NCBI GenBank assembly: GCA_009785545.1
Contig: WQWD01000002.1
Coordinates: 1 to 57,215 of the forward strand
DNA: 57,215 nt
DNA from: Treponema sp.
GTDB taxonomy: Bacteria; Spirochaetota; Spirochaetia; Treponematales; Breznakiellaceae
Reading direction: 5' to 3'
In this document: positions 25,364-34,054 of the stretch, piece by piece
Layout of the letters: every line of letters begins with the position of its first letter
Numbering within the stretch: the stretch's first letter is position 1
Program-made: the position numbers and the translations under genes
The notes under the pieces: model-generated
What the model was told of the DNA's origin: nothing
The model's input: the letters and a program-made list of their open reading frames with translations, nothing else
The model's database searches: none

Positions 25364-26636
25364 GGTTCACGTTGTCCGGCAAGGAGACACGCTTAACGCT
25401 ATCGCACTCAGGTATTTAGGCTCATCATCTAAATGGCCGCAAATAACAAGCGCAAACCCGCAACTTGCAAACCGTCGCAAAGCCAGCGACGGCTCGCCGC
25501 TTATACACATCGGTGACAATTTAATTATTCCTGAAAACCAAACAGAGCGACCAGCGAGTCCGCAAACAGCACAAACAGTTCGCGTTGCCGATGGCGAAGA
25601 GGACATCGCAATAATAATTGACGGTAAAAAATACATAGGCTTTACTGGTTACGAACTAAACCTTAATTACGACACATTCGACACCTTCAGCTTCACGGCT
25701 CCGTACGATCAAGCGATGGTTGAATTGCGGGATGCTATCGTGCCCTTTGCTTTTAAGCCTTGCGATATCTATTACGACGGCGAGCTTATAATTAAAGGCA
25801 CGCTATTAACACCAGACCCAGAATTAACCGATACCGAAGGCGAGATAACACTCCAAGGGTATCCACTCTGCGGCATCCTTGAGGATTGCACCGTTCCGCC
25901 TACAGAATACCCCCTGCAAGCGTGGGGAATAAATATGCGCGGCATCGCAGACGCTGCCGCAAAACCTTATAACATACCGGTAGTTTTTGACGGCGACATA
26001 GGGCCGGACTTTACCGAGGTAAGCATCGAGCCCACAGAGAAAATAATGAGCTTTTTAACAAAGCTTGCAAAACAACGCAGTTTGCTTTTTACTAACACAA
26101 AAAAAGGTGAGCTTTTATTTTTTAACGCAAAACAAGAAAAACCCCTCGCGCAATTTTCCGAAGGTGCTATGCCGCTAACTTCGATAAAACCTAAATTTTC
26201 GGCGCAGGGATTTTATTCACACATAACAGGTTTTATCAATACAGGCGAGGAATATCCTTCGCACTCCTTGACGCTAGAAAATAGGTACCTAATCGGCAAA
26301 GGTATCATGCGTCACTATTCAACAGATATAGACGACGCAGAAAATGAAAGCGACCTTGAAAACGCTGTGCGTGCATACGCTGGCAGAATGTTTGCCGACT
26401 GTGTTGCGTTTGAATTAAGCTGCGATGTGCACCATAACGCAAGAGGCGAGTTTTTCAAAAAAGGAATGACCGTCTGCGTTTATGCGCCAACTGCAATGAT
26501 CACAAGAGAAACAAACTTTGTTGCGCGTAATGTTAAAATCATGCGTAACGCAGAAAGCGGAAAAACCGCATTACTTACTTTAGTTCTCCCGGGCTCATTC
26601 ACCGGCGAATTGCCGGAGGTGTTTCCGTGGGAATAA
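25356..26636 (+). CDS. Baseplate hub protein with LysM domain (Mu gpP/gp44 family)
   Basis: 426 residues. Residues 1-63 are a LysM domain (HVVRQGDTLNAIALRYLG), which binds peptidoglycan sugar chains. The rest is the hub fold of Mu gp44: beta strands around 'GYELNLNYDTFDTFSF', 'GELIIKGTLLTPDPEL'-like pieces. It forms the trimeric hub at the tube tip. The LysM would hold the tail tip to the cell wall. Confidence 0.88.
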   Translation: MSRVHVVRQGDTLNAIALRYLGSSSKWPQITSANPQLANRRKASDGSPLIHIGDNLIIPENQTERPASPQTAQTVRVADGEEDIAIIIDGKKYIGFTGYELNLNYDTFDTFSFTAPYDQAMVELRDAIVPFAFKPCDIYYDGELIIKGTLLTPDPELTDTEGEITLQGYPLCGILEDCTVPPTEYPLQAWGINMRGIADAAAKPYNIPVVFDGDIGPDFTEVSIEPTEKIMSFLTKLAKQRSLLFTNTKKGELLFFNAKQEKPLAQFSEGAMPLTSIKPKFSAQGFYSHITGFINTGEEYPSHSLTLENRYLIGKGIMRHYSTDIDDAENESDLENAVRAYAGRMFADCVAFELSCDVHHNARGEFFKKGMTVCVYAPTAMITRETNFVARNVKIMRNAESGKTALLTLVLPGSFTGELPEVFPWE

Positions 26637-27229
26637 TAGCAAGGTTTGTAAACCACACAATAGAAAAACTCGTAACAATTACAGCAGAGACAGTTAAGGC
26701 TTTTAATATCAATACGCATTTATATACGCCAGCTGGTGACGATTCTGTGCCACTAAAAGACGAGCGATTATTACTCATAAAAGTTGGCGGTACTGGAAAG
26801 CACGTTTGCACAGGTGTTTTAACAATGTCTCAGGGAGCAAAACCCGGCGAAAAAATACTGTATTCGCGCAACAAAGACGGCGAAATTGTTAGTAAAATAT
26901 CCATGCTTGGCGACGGAACAATAATACAGGCAAACAGCAAAGATCACGGAACAGAAACAAAAGGCGACCGCACGGCCGAAATCGGCGGCAACAAAACAGA
27001 AAACGTGCAAGGTAACTGCACAGTAACAATAAAAGGAAACGTCAAATACAGCAGCGAAGGCGGTTTTTCTATAAAGGGAAAAACTATGGAAATAACAGGG
27101 GACACAGAGCTTGTATTAAAAACAATAGGTGCGACAATGTGGTGTCCGAACGGTTTAACCAACTGCCTGTTTTCAGGAGCTCCTCATGGCGGCTCTGCGA
27201 TGGGCATAACAGGATTAAAGGGAGGATAA
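26627..27229 (+). CDS. Baseplate central spike protein (Mu gp45-like)
   Basis: 200 residues from GTG 26627 (GGAGG 8 bases upstream, overlapping the hub gene). An OB-like N-terminal half ends in a run of short repeats (GDRTAEIGGNKTENVQGNCT) typical of the triple-stranded beta-helix of membrane-piercing spikes. No HxH iron-binding tip is evident. Confidence 0.78.
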   Translation: MGIIARFVNHTIEKLVTITAETVKAFNINTHLYTPAGDDSVPLKDERLLLIKVGGTGKHVCTGVLTMSQGAKPGEKILYSRNKDGEIVSKISMLGDGTIIQANSKDHGTETKGDRTAEIGGNKTENVQGNCTVTIKGNVKYSSEGGFSIKGKTMEITGDTELVLKTIGATMWCPNGLTNCLFSGAPHGGSAMGITGLKGG

Positions 27230-27230
27230 A

Positions 27231-27767
27231 ATGGCAATGAACGCACAAGCGATGTGCGACGCTATTAAAGCGGAATTCGACGACATTACAAACTCCACAA
27301 AATGGGAAGACGGCGAACGCGCCGCCACAGATGCTTATACAAAGGCATTCGACAAAGGCTTAACAGGATACGTCGAAGAAAACATGGAGATAACGTATTC
27401 GTGGTCTGGAATTTCGCCGCCTCCCGCTTCAGCGACCGACCCCGTGACATCTTTTTCGTCGAGCCTTGTAATACAGAACAAAATAATCGGACAGCCTGCA
27501 AACATGGCAGCATGGGCACAGGCAATAGTGGCGTGCTTTACAAGAGCCACTACGCAACATCAAACCTCTTTTTCGGACGTAGCTCCCGGCTCACTTTTAA
27601 CAACCACACCACTCATATTGCGTCCAGCACAAGGAGAGTATCCGACAGGACTACTTAGTATCTGCGTGCAGATACTCGCATGGTTATTAGCCGCCACCAA
27701 CCCCGCTCCGCTTGTGGGCAGTCATGGCCCGTTTGTAGGTGCAACAACAGGAATGGTGATCAGATGA
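27231..27767 (+). CDS. Conserved baseplate-region protein
   Basis: 178 residues, mixed helix N terminus and beta-type middle; family not recognised. It starts 1 base after the spike gene stop and overlaps the gp46-like gene by 4 bases, so it very likely belongs to the baseplate. Confidence 0.7.
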   Translation: MAMNAQAMCDAIKAEFDDITNSTKWEDGERAATDAYTKAFDKGLTGYVEENMEITYSWSGISPPPASATDPVTSFSSSLVIQNKIIGQPANMAAWAQAIVACFTRATTQHQTSFSDVAPGSLLTTTPLILRPAQGEYPTGLLSICVQILAWLLAATNPAPLVGSHGPFVGATTGMVIR

Positions 27768-28234
27768 GTTTGCAAATTTTTGAAGGCGATCTTTTATTAC
27801 GCGATACACTAGACGGTGGAGACATAACTATTACCGACGGTTTTATTGTTTCAGATCGCACGTTCGATACAGCAATCTATTTGTCATTATTTGGTGGCAA
27901 CAAAGAGGACAGCGGCAGAGTACAAAACAAGAAAACATGGTGGGGAAATACATTGCGCGGTGTAAACGAAAATCAAAAACTCGTGTCACGCTTTCAAGCG
28001 TTTATTTTTGGGACACCTATGTCAACTAAAAACATATTAGAAGCAGAAGAGGTCGCAAAACTTGATCTTGCGTGGCTTGTTGACGAAAAACTGGCAAATG
28101 AAATTATCGTAGACGGCAGGGCTGTTGGACATAACCGCCTCAGCCTCAAAATACAATTAAAAGCCGGGGAAGAAATAATCTACACGCACACATTTCTAAC
28201 CCCGTGGGGAGCGGGAAAACATGGCACAATTTGA
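27764..28234 (+). CDS. Baseplate wedge protein (Mu gp46 family)
   Basis: 156 residues from ATG 27764 (ATGA overlap). Family features: 'RTFDTAIYLSLFGG', 'WWGNTLRG' and the C-terminal 'TPWG' segment are all seen in gp46/W-like wedge proteins. It joins the hub to the J-like wedge. Confidence 0.85.
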   Translation: MSLQIFEGDLLLRDTLDGGDITITDGFIVSDRTFDTAIYLSLFGGNKEDSGRVQNKKTWWGNTLRGVNENQKLVSRFQAFIFGTPMSTKNILEAEEVAKLDLAWLVDEKLANEIIVDGRAVGHNRLSLKIQLKAGEEIIYTHTFLTPWGAGKHGTI

Positions 28235-29438
28235 AAATAAAACAATCGAAGAAATTAGAGACCTTATTATAAACGCAATTAAAAGCAAATTTAATATTGC
28301 GTTTAGACTCTTATCAAAATCTTTTTTGTTTACGCTTTCAACTGTAATGGCTGGTGTCTTTGTTACTTGCTACAAGCAAATAGCGTGGGTTTTTCTTCAG
28401 CTTTTTCCAGAGAGTGCATATTGGCGAACCGTCACGGCACTAGGAGTGCCTATTAGACCGCTTGTAAAATGGGGCGTTTTAATCGGCGTTGGAGAGCCAC
28501 GACAAGGCTCGCAATGGCGAGGCATTATCAATGTTTTTGTTTCCGGTTCCGGAACCCTTACAGCCGGCACGCAATTAATAAGTGAGGCAACTGGCAGCAT
28601 ATATATCGTCGAGGACAACGTACCACTGGAAGGATCATCAGTTGTCGCCTCTGTAATATGTGTCGATATCGGTACTGCCGGAAACCTTGAAAGTGGCGAC
28701 GAGCTCAACTTCGTCTCACCGCTTGGAAATGTAGAGAGAACTGTAAATGTTAATTCCGTGACCATTTACGGCAGAGACAGTGAGACAGAATCAGAGTATA
28801 GGGCGCGTGTTATTCGCCGCTTTCGCTCGCCACCACTTGGCGGAGCATTGTCAGATTACCAGGTATGGGCATCTGACGTTCCGGGTGTGTTAAACGCATA
28901 CCCTTACGGCGACCCAGATTCAGCAGCGGGTGTACTTGTATTTGTTGCTGGCGTTCCATCGCAATTCCCGCACCGAATACCTACCGACAACTTGCTACGG
29001 CAAGTTGGCAAAGCTTGCACATACGACCCGGAGACAGGCAGAGCGAACCGCAAACCCGTGACAGCGGTACTTGACCCCACATTCGACGAATCGTACGAAA
29101 ATATCCGCCCAATCACACGCAGACTTTACACCGTACGAATTAACGGCATGAGAGGTGTTCCTATTTTAGATTTTACCAATGTCGCAAGACCCGCAATAGA
29201 GAATTATTTTCTAGGACGCGAGCCTTACATACGCGGACTTTCAGACGACAACAATAAAACAAATATTATTTCGCGCAACAACGTGACCAGTGTTATAGAC
29301 CAAATGTCTATATCTGTTAAAGCGGAGTTTGATAACGTGACGCTAGAACGCAATAACACGCAAATAGCAAGCGAGTCTCTTGGCATGGGGGAAGTTGCAG
29401 AACTTATGCAATTATTTATTAACGGGATAGCAGTATGA
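28221..29438 (+). CDS. Baseplate J-like protein (Mu gp47 family)
   Basis: 405 residues. N-terminal helices, then the Baseplate_J core with 'GAVVPEGT'-type strands ('GSGTLTAGTQLISEATGSIY') and 'ESEYRARVIRRFRSPPLGGALSDY' (the family's R..RI segment; shown here only in part). It forms the baseplate wedge ring that triggers sheath contraction. Confidence 0.9.
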   Translation: MAQFENKTIEEIRDLIINAIKSKFNIAFRLLSKSFLFTLSTVMAGVFVTCYKQIAWVFLQLFPESAYWRTVTALGVPIRPLVKWGVLIGVGEPRQGSQWRGIINVFVSGSGTLTAGTQLISEATGSIYIVEDNVPLEGSSVVASVICVDIGTAGNLESGDELNFVSPLGNVERTVNVNSVTIYGRDSETESEYRARVIRRFRSPPLGGALSDYQVWASDVPGVLNAYPYGDPDSAAGVLVFVAGVPSQFPHRIPTDNLLRQVGKACTYDPETGRANRKPVTAVLDPTFDESYENIRPITRRLYTVRINGMRGVPILDFTNVARPAIENYFLGREPYIRGLSDDNNKTNIISRNNVTSVIDQMSISVKAEFDNVTLERNNTQIASESLGMGEVAELMQLFINGIAV

Positions 29439-30163
29439 GCAGACACTTTGACGCTATAAAACAATTATTTCCACGCTCACAGGCTTTCGAATTATTTGCG
29501 GATAACGCAAAGCGCAAACTTATTAAAGGTATTTCAGTACTGCCGGAAAATATCCGCAAGGAAGCCGAGCTTGCTTATCTTGATTTATTCCCCGATACAA
29601 CCAGATACCCGGAACGTTGGGAGGAAGTATTTGCTTTGTTTTTTACCGAGGCGGAATTTCCAAAACGGCGTGCGATTATCGATTCAATGTGGAAAATAAT
29701 TTCTGGCGATCAGAGCGGTTCGTTTTTGGAAATGATGCTTGGTTGCATAGATGATCGAATTAAAGTTGTTGAAAATATCCCTGTTAGTAATCCGCGCTAT
29801 TCCGGTGTTGTTTTTATTGCCGTTTGTGGACACCGCTTTATGCGTTGCGGACATCAAAAAGCTGTTTGCGGTTATCGTGAAGGGCATCCAGATTTTGTAC
29901 CAACTATAATTAAAAACGATGCCACAACAGAATATAACATTCCCGAAAACAGCCGTTATTGGGAAAACTGTTTTTTTGTTTGCGCTGGAGTCAGACGAAG
30001 TCCGCGTGGAACTATCCTGTACATCGAACCACTTAAAATAAACGCCGTTTGGCGAAACTATGTCGAGTATTTAATACTCAAAGTAAAACCAGCACATACA
30101 ACAGCTATCGTTTTTATTGATTGGCAAGAAGAAGGAGAAAAAAATGATCAAATTGAACCATGA
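29435..30163 (+). CDS. Baseplate protein, Mu gp48/YmfQ-like (DUF2313)
   Basis: 242 residues. The N-terminal 'LLPPG..W.. '-like region is here LFPRSQAFELFA; 'LDLFPDTTRYPERWEEVFAL' matches the family's 'D P.T...L..WE' segment. Cys-rich strand CGHRFMRCGHQKAVCG at about 137-150 is family-like. It links the baseplate to fibres; it overlaps both neighbours. Confidence 0.82.
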   Translation: MSRHFDAIKQLFPRSQAFELFADNAKRKLIKGISVLPENIRKEAELAYLDLFPDTTRYPERWEEVFALFFTEAEFPKRRAIIDSMWKIISGDQSGSFLEMMLGCIDDRIKVVENIPVSNPRYSGVVFIAVCGHRFMRCGHQKAVCGYREGHPDFVPTIIKNDATTEYNIPENSRYWENCFFVCAGVRRSPRGTILYIEPLKINAVWRNYVEYLILKVKPAHTTAIVFIDWQEEGEKNDQIEP

Positions 30164-32018
30164 CTATTCTGTCCATGTAGACACAGACAACCCAAATCAC
30201 CCCGGGGGTGCGGCAATAAACACCTCATCCGAATGGGAAGAGGATGGAACCCCTATCCTTGCAGACCTCGTTAATGACAGCCGCGGATGGAAAGAAGCGC
30301 TTATTATCGAGGCGCATGGAAAATTTTCTGTTAGTGGAAATGTTGAAAAACATAACGAGTCAGATGTGCTGAACGCATTAAAAACTGTTACCGAACGCAT
30401 AACAAATGGTGCAGTTGGTGCGCATAACGGCGATGCAGAAGCACACCCTCAGATAATAACTAAGATAGGTAACGAAACGAAAGAGAGACAAGACGCAGAT
30501 TTGCAGCTGGAAGAAAGCATAAACGCCAAAGCCCCTATCGAAAGTCCTTCGTTTTCTGGTACTCCGTCCGCTCCGCATCAGAATTCCAATCAACCATCCC
30601 CTCCCGCCGGAGATATAAAACCTGAAGAGACGAGTGTAATTCTACCTTTGCGCAACTTGTTGCGTTCATTCCGCCGCACCGCAGCTGAGAGCGGCACACA
30701 GGGAACCCAATCAGCAGGGGAGTCTTGGGCGGATTTCAATTCTTTGATTACTCCGGGGAGTTACTTCCATAACGATAATACTGCTGCTTTGATGGCAACG
30801 CTGAATCGCCCGCCTAATGAACTTCGATTTAATTTTTCCGGTGGCAATGTCAGTGCCGTTTTGCACGTAACAGCTTCTCACAGCAATCGCCTGATACAGG
30901 AGCTTTATGTAATTCATACGGAGCCTGCCTCTATCCGAACATTTTTCTTTTTCAGACATCGATCTTCCTCTACCGAATGGCGACCTTGGGAAAGGATAGC
31001 GACAGGCAGCGATTTCACTGACTCATCTGAGTATACATTCATCATTGATTCCGATGCGGCTCTGGCGGCATGGGCAAACGACACTCCGGGCAACGATTAC
31101 TCGCGAATACTTATAAAAGCGGGGACATGGGAGCTTAGTTCTCCATTAACCGGGGGAACACTGAGCAATCCTGTTGCGGTTATTGATATAAGCAATGGAA
31201 GAACATTGTCGGTAGTTGGTGAAGCAGGGAGTAAGATTGTCATTAACATTACCACCAGTCAAGGAATAACTATTATTGCTGGTATAAAAGGCATGGCAAC
31301 TGGAACGCACCCTAGTCTTGTAAACCCAGGTAAAGACTTCTTTTTTCATAATATTTCCATTCAAATGAATCGTGACATTGGGAGTGGCACCATCGTCGCT
31401 TTCCATAACTGTACAAATCTTACAAATTGCACCAGCAACAGCACAGGTCGTGACAGCCGCATTACTGGTTTTAGTAATTGCACAAGCCTTATAAATTGCA
31501 TTGGCAACAGTGTTAGCACTGGCGGCACGGGCAACAATGCTGGTTTTTTTGAGTGTTCAAATCTTACAAACTGCACTGGTATTAGCGACAATAGCACTGG
31601 CGCCGTTAACAACAGTGGTTTTCGTGATTGTAGAAACCTCACAAATTGCACTGGCACTGGCACTGGCGCTGGCACTGGCACTGGTAACAACAGTGGTTTT
31701 CGTGATTGTAGAAACCTCACAAATTGCACTGGTACTGGCACTGGTACTGGCGCTGGCGCCGCTAACAACAGTGGTTTTCGTGATTGTAGAAACCTCACAA
31801 ATTGCACTGGTACTGGCACTGGTACTGGCGCTGGCGCCGCTAGCAATAGTGGTTTTCGTAATTGTCGCACAGGTTTCGGGTGCAGAAACGGCCCGACAGC
31901 AAGTAGCTCAGGAGCTTTTCAGCACTGCCTTATGGCTCAAAGTGCCGCCATCCCAACCACAAATGATTGGGCTAACACCGCTGCTGGTGGATGGAATGAT
32001 CCTTCCAATCCGGGATAG
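30144..32018 (+). CDS. Tail fibre protein with knob domain and tandem repeats
   Basis: 624 residues from ATG 30144 (GAAGGAG upstream). Order: N-terminal baseplate-binding region (1-150), pyocin-knob-like domain (about 185-295, WADFNSLITPGSYF and SSSTEWRPWERI), a beta-helix-like part (300-410), then repeats of an 'F.xC.NLTNCT' core. Three copies are 26 residues each (78 bp, 31608-31841). The tip should bind the host surface, so the repeats are candidates for length variation that changes host range. Confidence 0.85.
   Translation: MIKLNHDYSVHVDTDNPNHPGGAAINTSSEWEEDGTPILADLVNDSRGWKEALIIEAHGKFSVSGNVEKHNESDVLNALKTVTERITNGAVGAHNGDAEAHPQIITKIGNETKERQDADLQLEESINAKAPIESPSFSGTPSAPHQNSNQPSPPAGDIKPEETSVILPLRNLLRSFRRTAAESGTQGTQSAGESWADFNSLITPGSYFHNDNTAALMATLNRPPNELRFNFSGGNVSAVLHVTASHSNRLIQELYVIHTEPASIRTFFFFRHRSSSTEWRPWERIATGSDFTDSSEYTFIIDSDAALAAWANDTPGNDYSRILIKAGTWELSSPLTGGTLSNPVAVIDISNGRTLSVVGEAGSKIVINITTSQGITIIAGIKGMATGTHPSLVNPGKDFFFHNISIQMNRDIGSGTIVAFHNCTNLTNCTSNSTGRDSRITGFSNCTSLINCIGNSVSTGGTGNNAGFFECSNLTNCTGISDNSTGAVNNSGFRDCRNLTNCTGTGTGAGTGTGNNSGFRDCRNLTNCTGTGTGTGAGAANNSGFRDCRNLTNCTGTGTGTGAGAASNSGFRNCRTGFGCRNGPTASSSGAFQHCLMAQSAAIPTTNDWANTAAGGWNDPSNPG
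31608..31841 (+). repeat. Three 78-bp tandem repeats in the tail fibre gene
   Basis: Units start at 31608, 31686 and 31764, with a diverged partial fourth at 31842. Each encodes NNSGFRDCRNLTNCTG followed by a Thr/Gly/Ala tract made of ACTGGC/ACTGGT/GCTGGC hexamers. Units differ by only a few bases, mostly in the hexamer tract, which points to recent unequal exchange or slippage; 78 is a multiple of 3, so copy changes keep the frame. Confidence 0.9.
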
Positions 32019-32070
32019 CTCCTACGGGTATGGCATTAGAAAAAAGCAGCATTAGATAGGGGAGGAATAT

Positions 32071-32904
32071 ATGAGAACTCCAATAACATATTACGGCGGA
32101 AAGCAACAATTAGCTTCTAGCATCGTAAAGTTAATCCCACCGCACAGGATTTATGCAGAGCCTTTTATTGGCGGCGCTGCTGTCTTTTTTGCCAAGCCTC
32201 CGTCAGAATGTGAAATTATAAATGATATAAATAGCGAAGTAGTAAACTTTTATGAGGTAGTACAGCGCGACTTTACCGCACTACAAAGCGAGATAAACAT
32301 TTCCCTGCATAGCCGCAAAATGCACAAACACGCACGAGTCATTTACGAAAACCCGGATATGTTTTGCCGGATAAAAAGAGCGTGGGCTTTCTGGATGCTT
32401 GCCAACATGAGTTTCGGAAGTATGCTTGACGGAGGCTGGGGATATGACCTAACAGGACAGACAACACTAAAAGTAAATAACAAGAAGGGTGTTTTTGAGG
32501 AGAATCTTGCTATTCGCCTACAGAATATACAAATAGAATACTGTGACGCATTGAAAATTATTCGCAGCAGGGATGTGCCAGATGCATTCTTTTATCTTGA
32601 CTCGCCATACCCGGATACAGATCAAGGTCATTATGACGGCTATTCAGCAGAGGACTTTCGATCCCTGCTAGAGACCTGTGCAAACATCGAGGGCAAGTTT
32701 TTATTAAGTAGTTTCCGGCACAGTATACTCGACGAATATACTAAAAAATATAAATGGTCGCAATTTGAATTGAAAATGAAAAAATCAATAACAGCATGGG
32801 TTGGAGAGGGTAAATCGTCACATAAAATTGAAGTATTAACTGCCAACTATCAAATGGGAAAGGGCGGTTATGGCATACAGGATTTATTTATTGATTGCGC
32901 GTAA
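32071..32904 (+). CDS. DNA adenine methylase, Dam/D12 class
   Basis: 277 residues. N-terminal YYGGKQ (7-12), EPFIGGAAVFF (30-40, AdoMet-binding), NDIN (51-54) and catalytic motif DSPY (177-180), an accepted DPPY variant. It would methylate adenine N6, perhaps to protect phage DNA. GGGGAGG lies upstream. It is the last + strand late gene and ends 2 bases from the convergent gene, with no terminator between. Confidence 0.9.
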   Translation: MRTPITYYGGKQQLASSIVKLIPPHRIYAEPFIGGAAVFFAKPPSECEIINDINSEVVNFYEVVQRDFTALQSEINISLHSRKMHKHARVIYENPDMFCRIKRAWAFWMLANMSFGSMLDGGWGYDLTGQTTLKVNNKKGVFEENLAIRLQNIQIEYCDALKIIRSRDVPDAFFYLDSPYPDTDQGHYDGYSAEDFRSLLETCANIEGKFLLSSFRHSILDEYTKKYKWSQFELKMKKSITAWVGEGKSSHKIEVLTANYQMGKGGYGIQDLFIDCA

Positions 32905-32906
32905 CA

Positions 32907-33638
32907 TTACAAGCCTTGTTTCTTCATTTGTGAATTAAAAATTGCTTGGCTTTCCGATTCTACTAACTCGCTCGCTGGAAGCAACCACGGATTTGCCGGA
33001 GTGATAGTACTCTCCATATCGCGCCTGTAGACTTGCTGGGTTTCAAAACGGACACGTTGGTTATCACCCGATCCGAGTATTTGAAACGAAACAACTTGAT
33101 GCAAGTTTGCGCGGCCGCCAGATCCGCCCAGCGGTAAAAAAAGCATCTCAGTATAGGCTACAAAAGCACGGGCAACATTCCATGCAGCGTGACTGCTATA
33201 ATTCCTGTTAGACTTTCCGTGCACTCGCCGCCGTTTTCCGATCCTGCTAATCCTTTTATTAGACTCAACGGGTCTGCGTATATTGCCGCCACGGGCAACA
33301 TTCGTAGGGATCGCCAGATGACTTCCTCTCGCAGGTGTGCGCTCGCCACCAGTTTCTTGCCGCGCCATATACGCGGCTTTTTCCGTCACGCCAACAATAG
33401 AATGAATTTTATCTATAGAATAAAAACCGTCCGACATTGGTGTAAATTGAATTTGCGCTATGGTAAAATTACGACGCGTGATAAAATTCTCTTTAACGTT
33501 TTTTACCGCTTCCTTGCGAGCTTTAGCCGCTTTAATATTAACTGTCGCAATAACAGCCGTAACCATGTCCCTTTTTATTTCTCCGCACATTTTTGGCATC
33601 GAACCAGATTCATAAACTACTTTAGCAAGATCACTCAT
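32907..33638 (-). CDS. Tail-completion-like protein (DUF6441-like)
   Basis: 243 residues from ATG 33638 (GAGGAGG upstream; ATG 33641 is also possible). The segment 'MARQETGGERTPARGSHLAIPT' (20 residues quoted in part) resembles phage minor tail proteins that carry an edge-glycine and 'LAIPT' pair. It is oddly placed: antisense to the late operon, at the end of the early block, and coupled to the gene at 33631. Confidence 0.55.
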   Translation of the reverse strand: MSDLAKVVYESGSMPKMCGEIKRDMVTAVIATVNIKAAKARKEAVKNVKENFITRRNFTIAQIQFTPMSDGFYSIDKIHSIVGVTEKAAYMARQETGGERTPARGSHLAIPTNVARGGNIRRPVESNKRISRIGKRRRVHGKSNRNYSSHAAWNVARAFVAYTEMLFLPLGGSGGRANLHQVVSFQILGSGDNQRVRFETQQVYRRDMESTITPANPWLLPASELVESESQAIFNSQMKKQGL

Positions 33639-34026
33639 CATCCACCTCCTCAAACAAACTTCCTTGATTATACCTCACTCGTATAAAATCCGCAAATACC
33701 TTTTTGACGTTTTTATTTGTATTACATATATTTTCAACCTCGATGCTTGCTGCTACCCGCGCCAGATCAGCATTGCCAAACTTCCTGTCATTTATATTGG
33801 CTGCTTTTTGCCGGAGCATAGTTCCTATTTTTATGTGATACCCGTAATAATACCCAGCGTCAACACAATAAATAAATATTTTAACGTAGTCCTCGATAAT
33901 TCTCTCAAATACAGTTCCTACAGGCTCGCTACGTATACACCCCCACGCATCGCATGACTTGTGCGGAGATACGGCTGGAGCAAGCGAGATTCTTTTAATA
34001 GCATTATGGTCGAGTGCGTCGTTCAC
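33631..34026 (-). CDS. Conserved phage protein upstream of the tail-completion-like gene
   Basis: 131 residues from GTG 34026, AGGA upstream. No family recognised. Helical with 'DAWGCIRSEPVGTVFERIIEDYVKIF'-type content (abbreviated) and an acidic C terminus. It overlaps the next gene by 8 bases, so the two are co-translated and probably act together; head-tail completion is a guess from the neighbour. Confidence 0.6.
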   Translation of the reverse strand: MNDALDHNAIKRISLAPAVSPHKSCDAWGCIRSEPVGTVFERIIEDYVKIFIYCVDAGYYYGYHIKIGTMLRQKAANINDRKFGNADLARVAASIEVENICNTNKNVKKVFADFIRVRYNQGSLFEEVDDE

Positions 34027-34054
34027 AGCTAATCCTTTAATACAAAATGCTTGT

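Noticed and set aside
18438-30163. Transposable Mu-like phage
   Set aside because: Only tail genes are Mu-like; there is no MuA/MuB, the ends are a tRNA att repeat and an integrase is present.
31608-31841. CRISPR-like repeated units
   Set aside because: Repeats are contiguous, in frame and coding within the fibre gene, with no spacers and no cas genes.
31361-31870. Antisense and alternative + frames (also 31501-32055) over the fibre repeats
   Set aside because: A 78-bp repeat keeps every frame open if one unit is open; products are Val/Ala/Leu repeats without ribosome sites.
30144-32018. Diversity-generating retroelement acting on the fibre tip
   Set aside because: No reverse transcriptase or template repeat is present; variation looks like repeat slippage.
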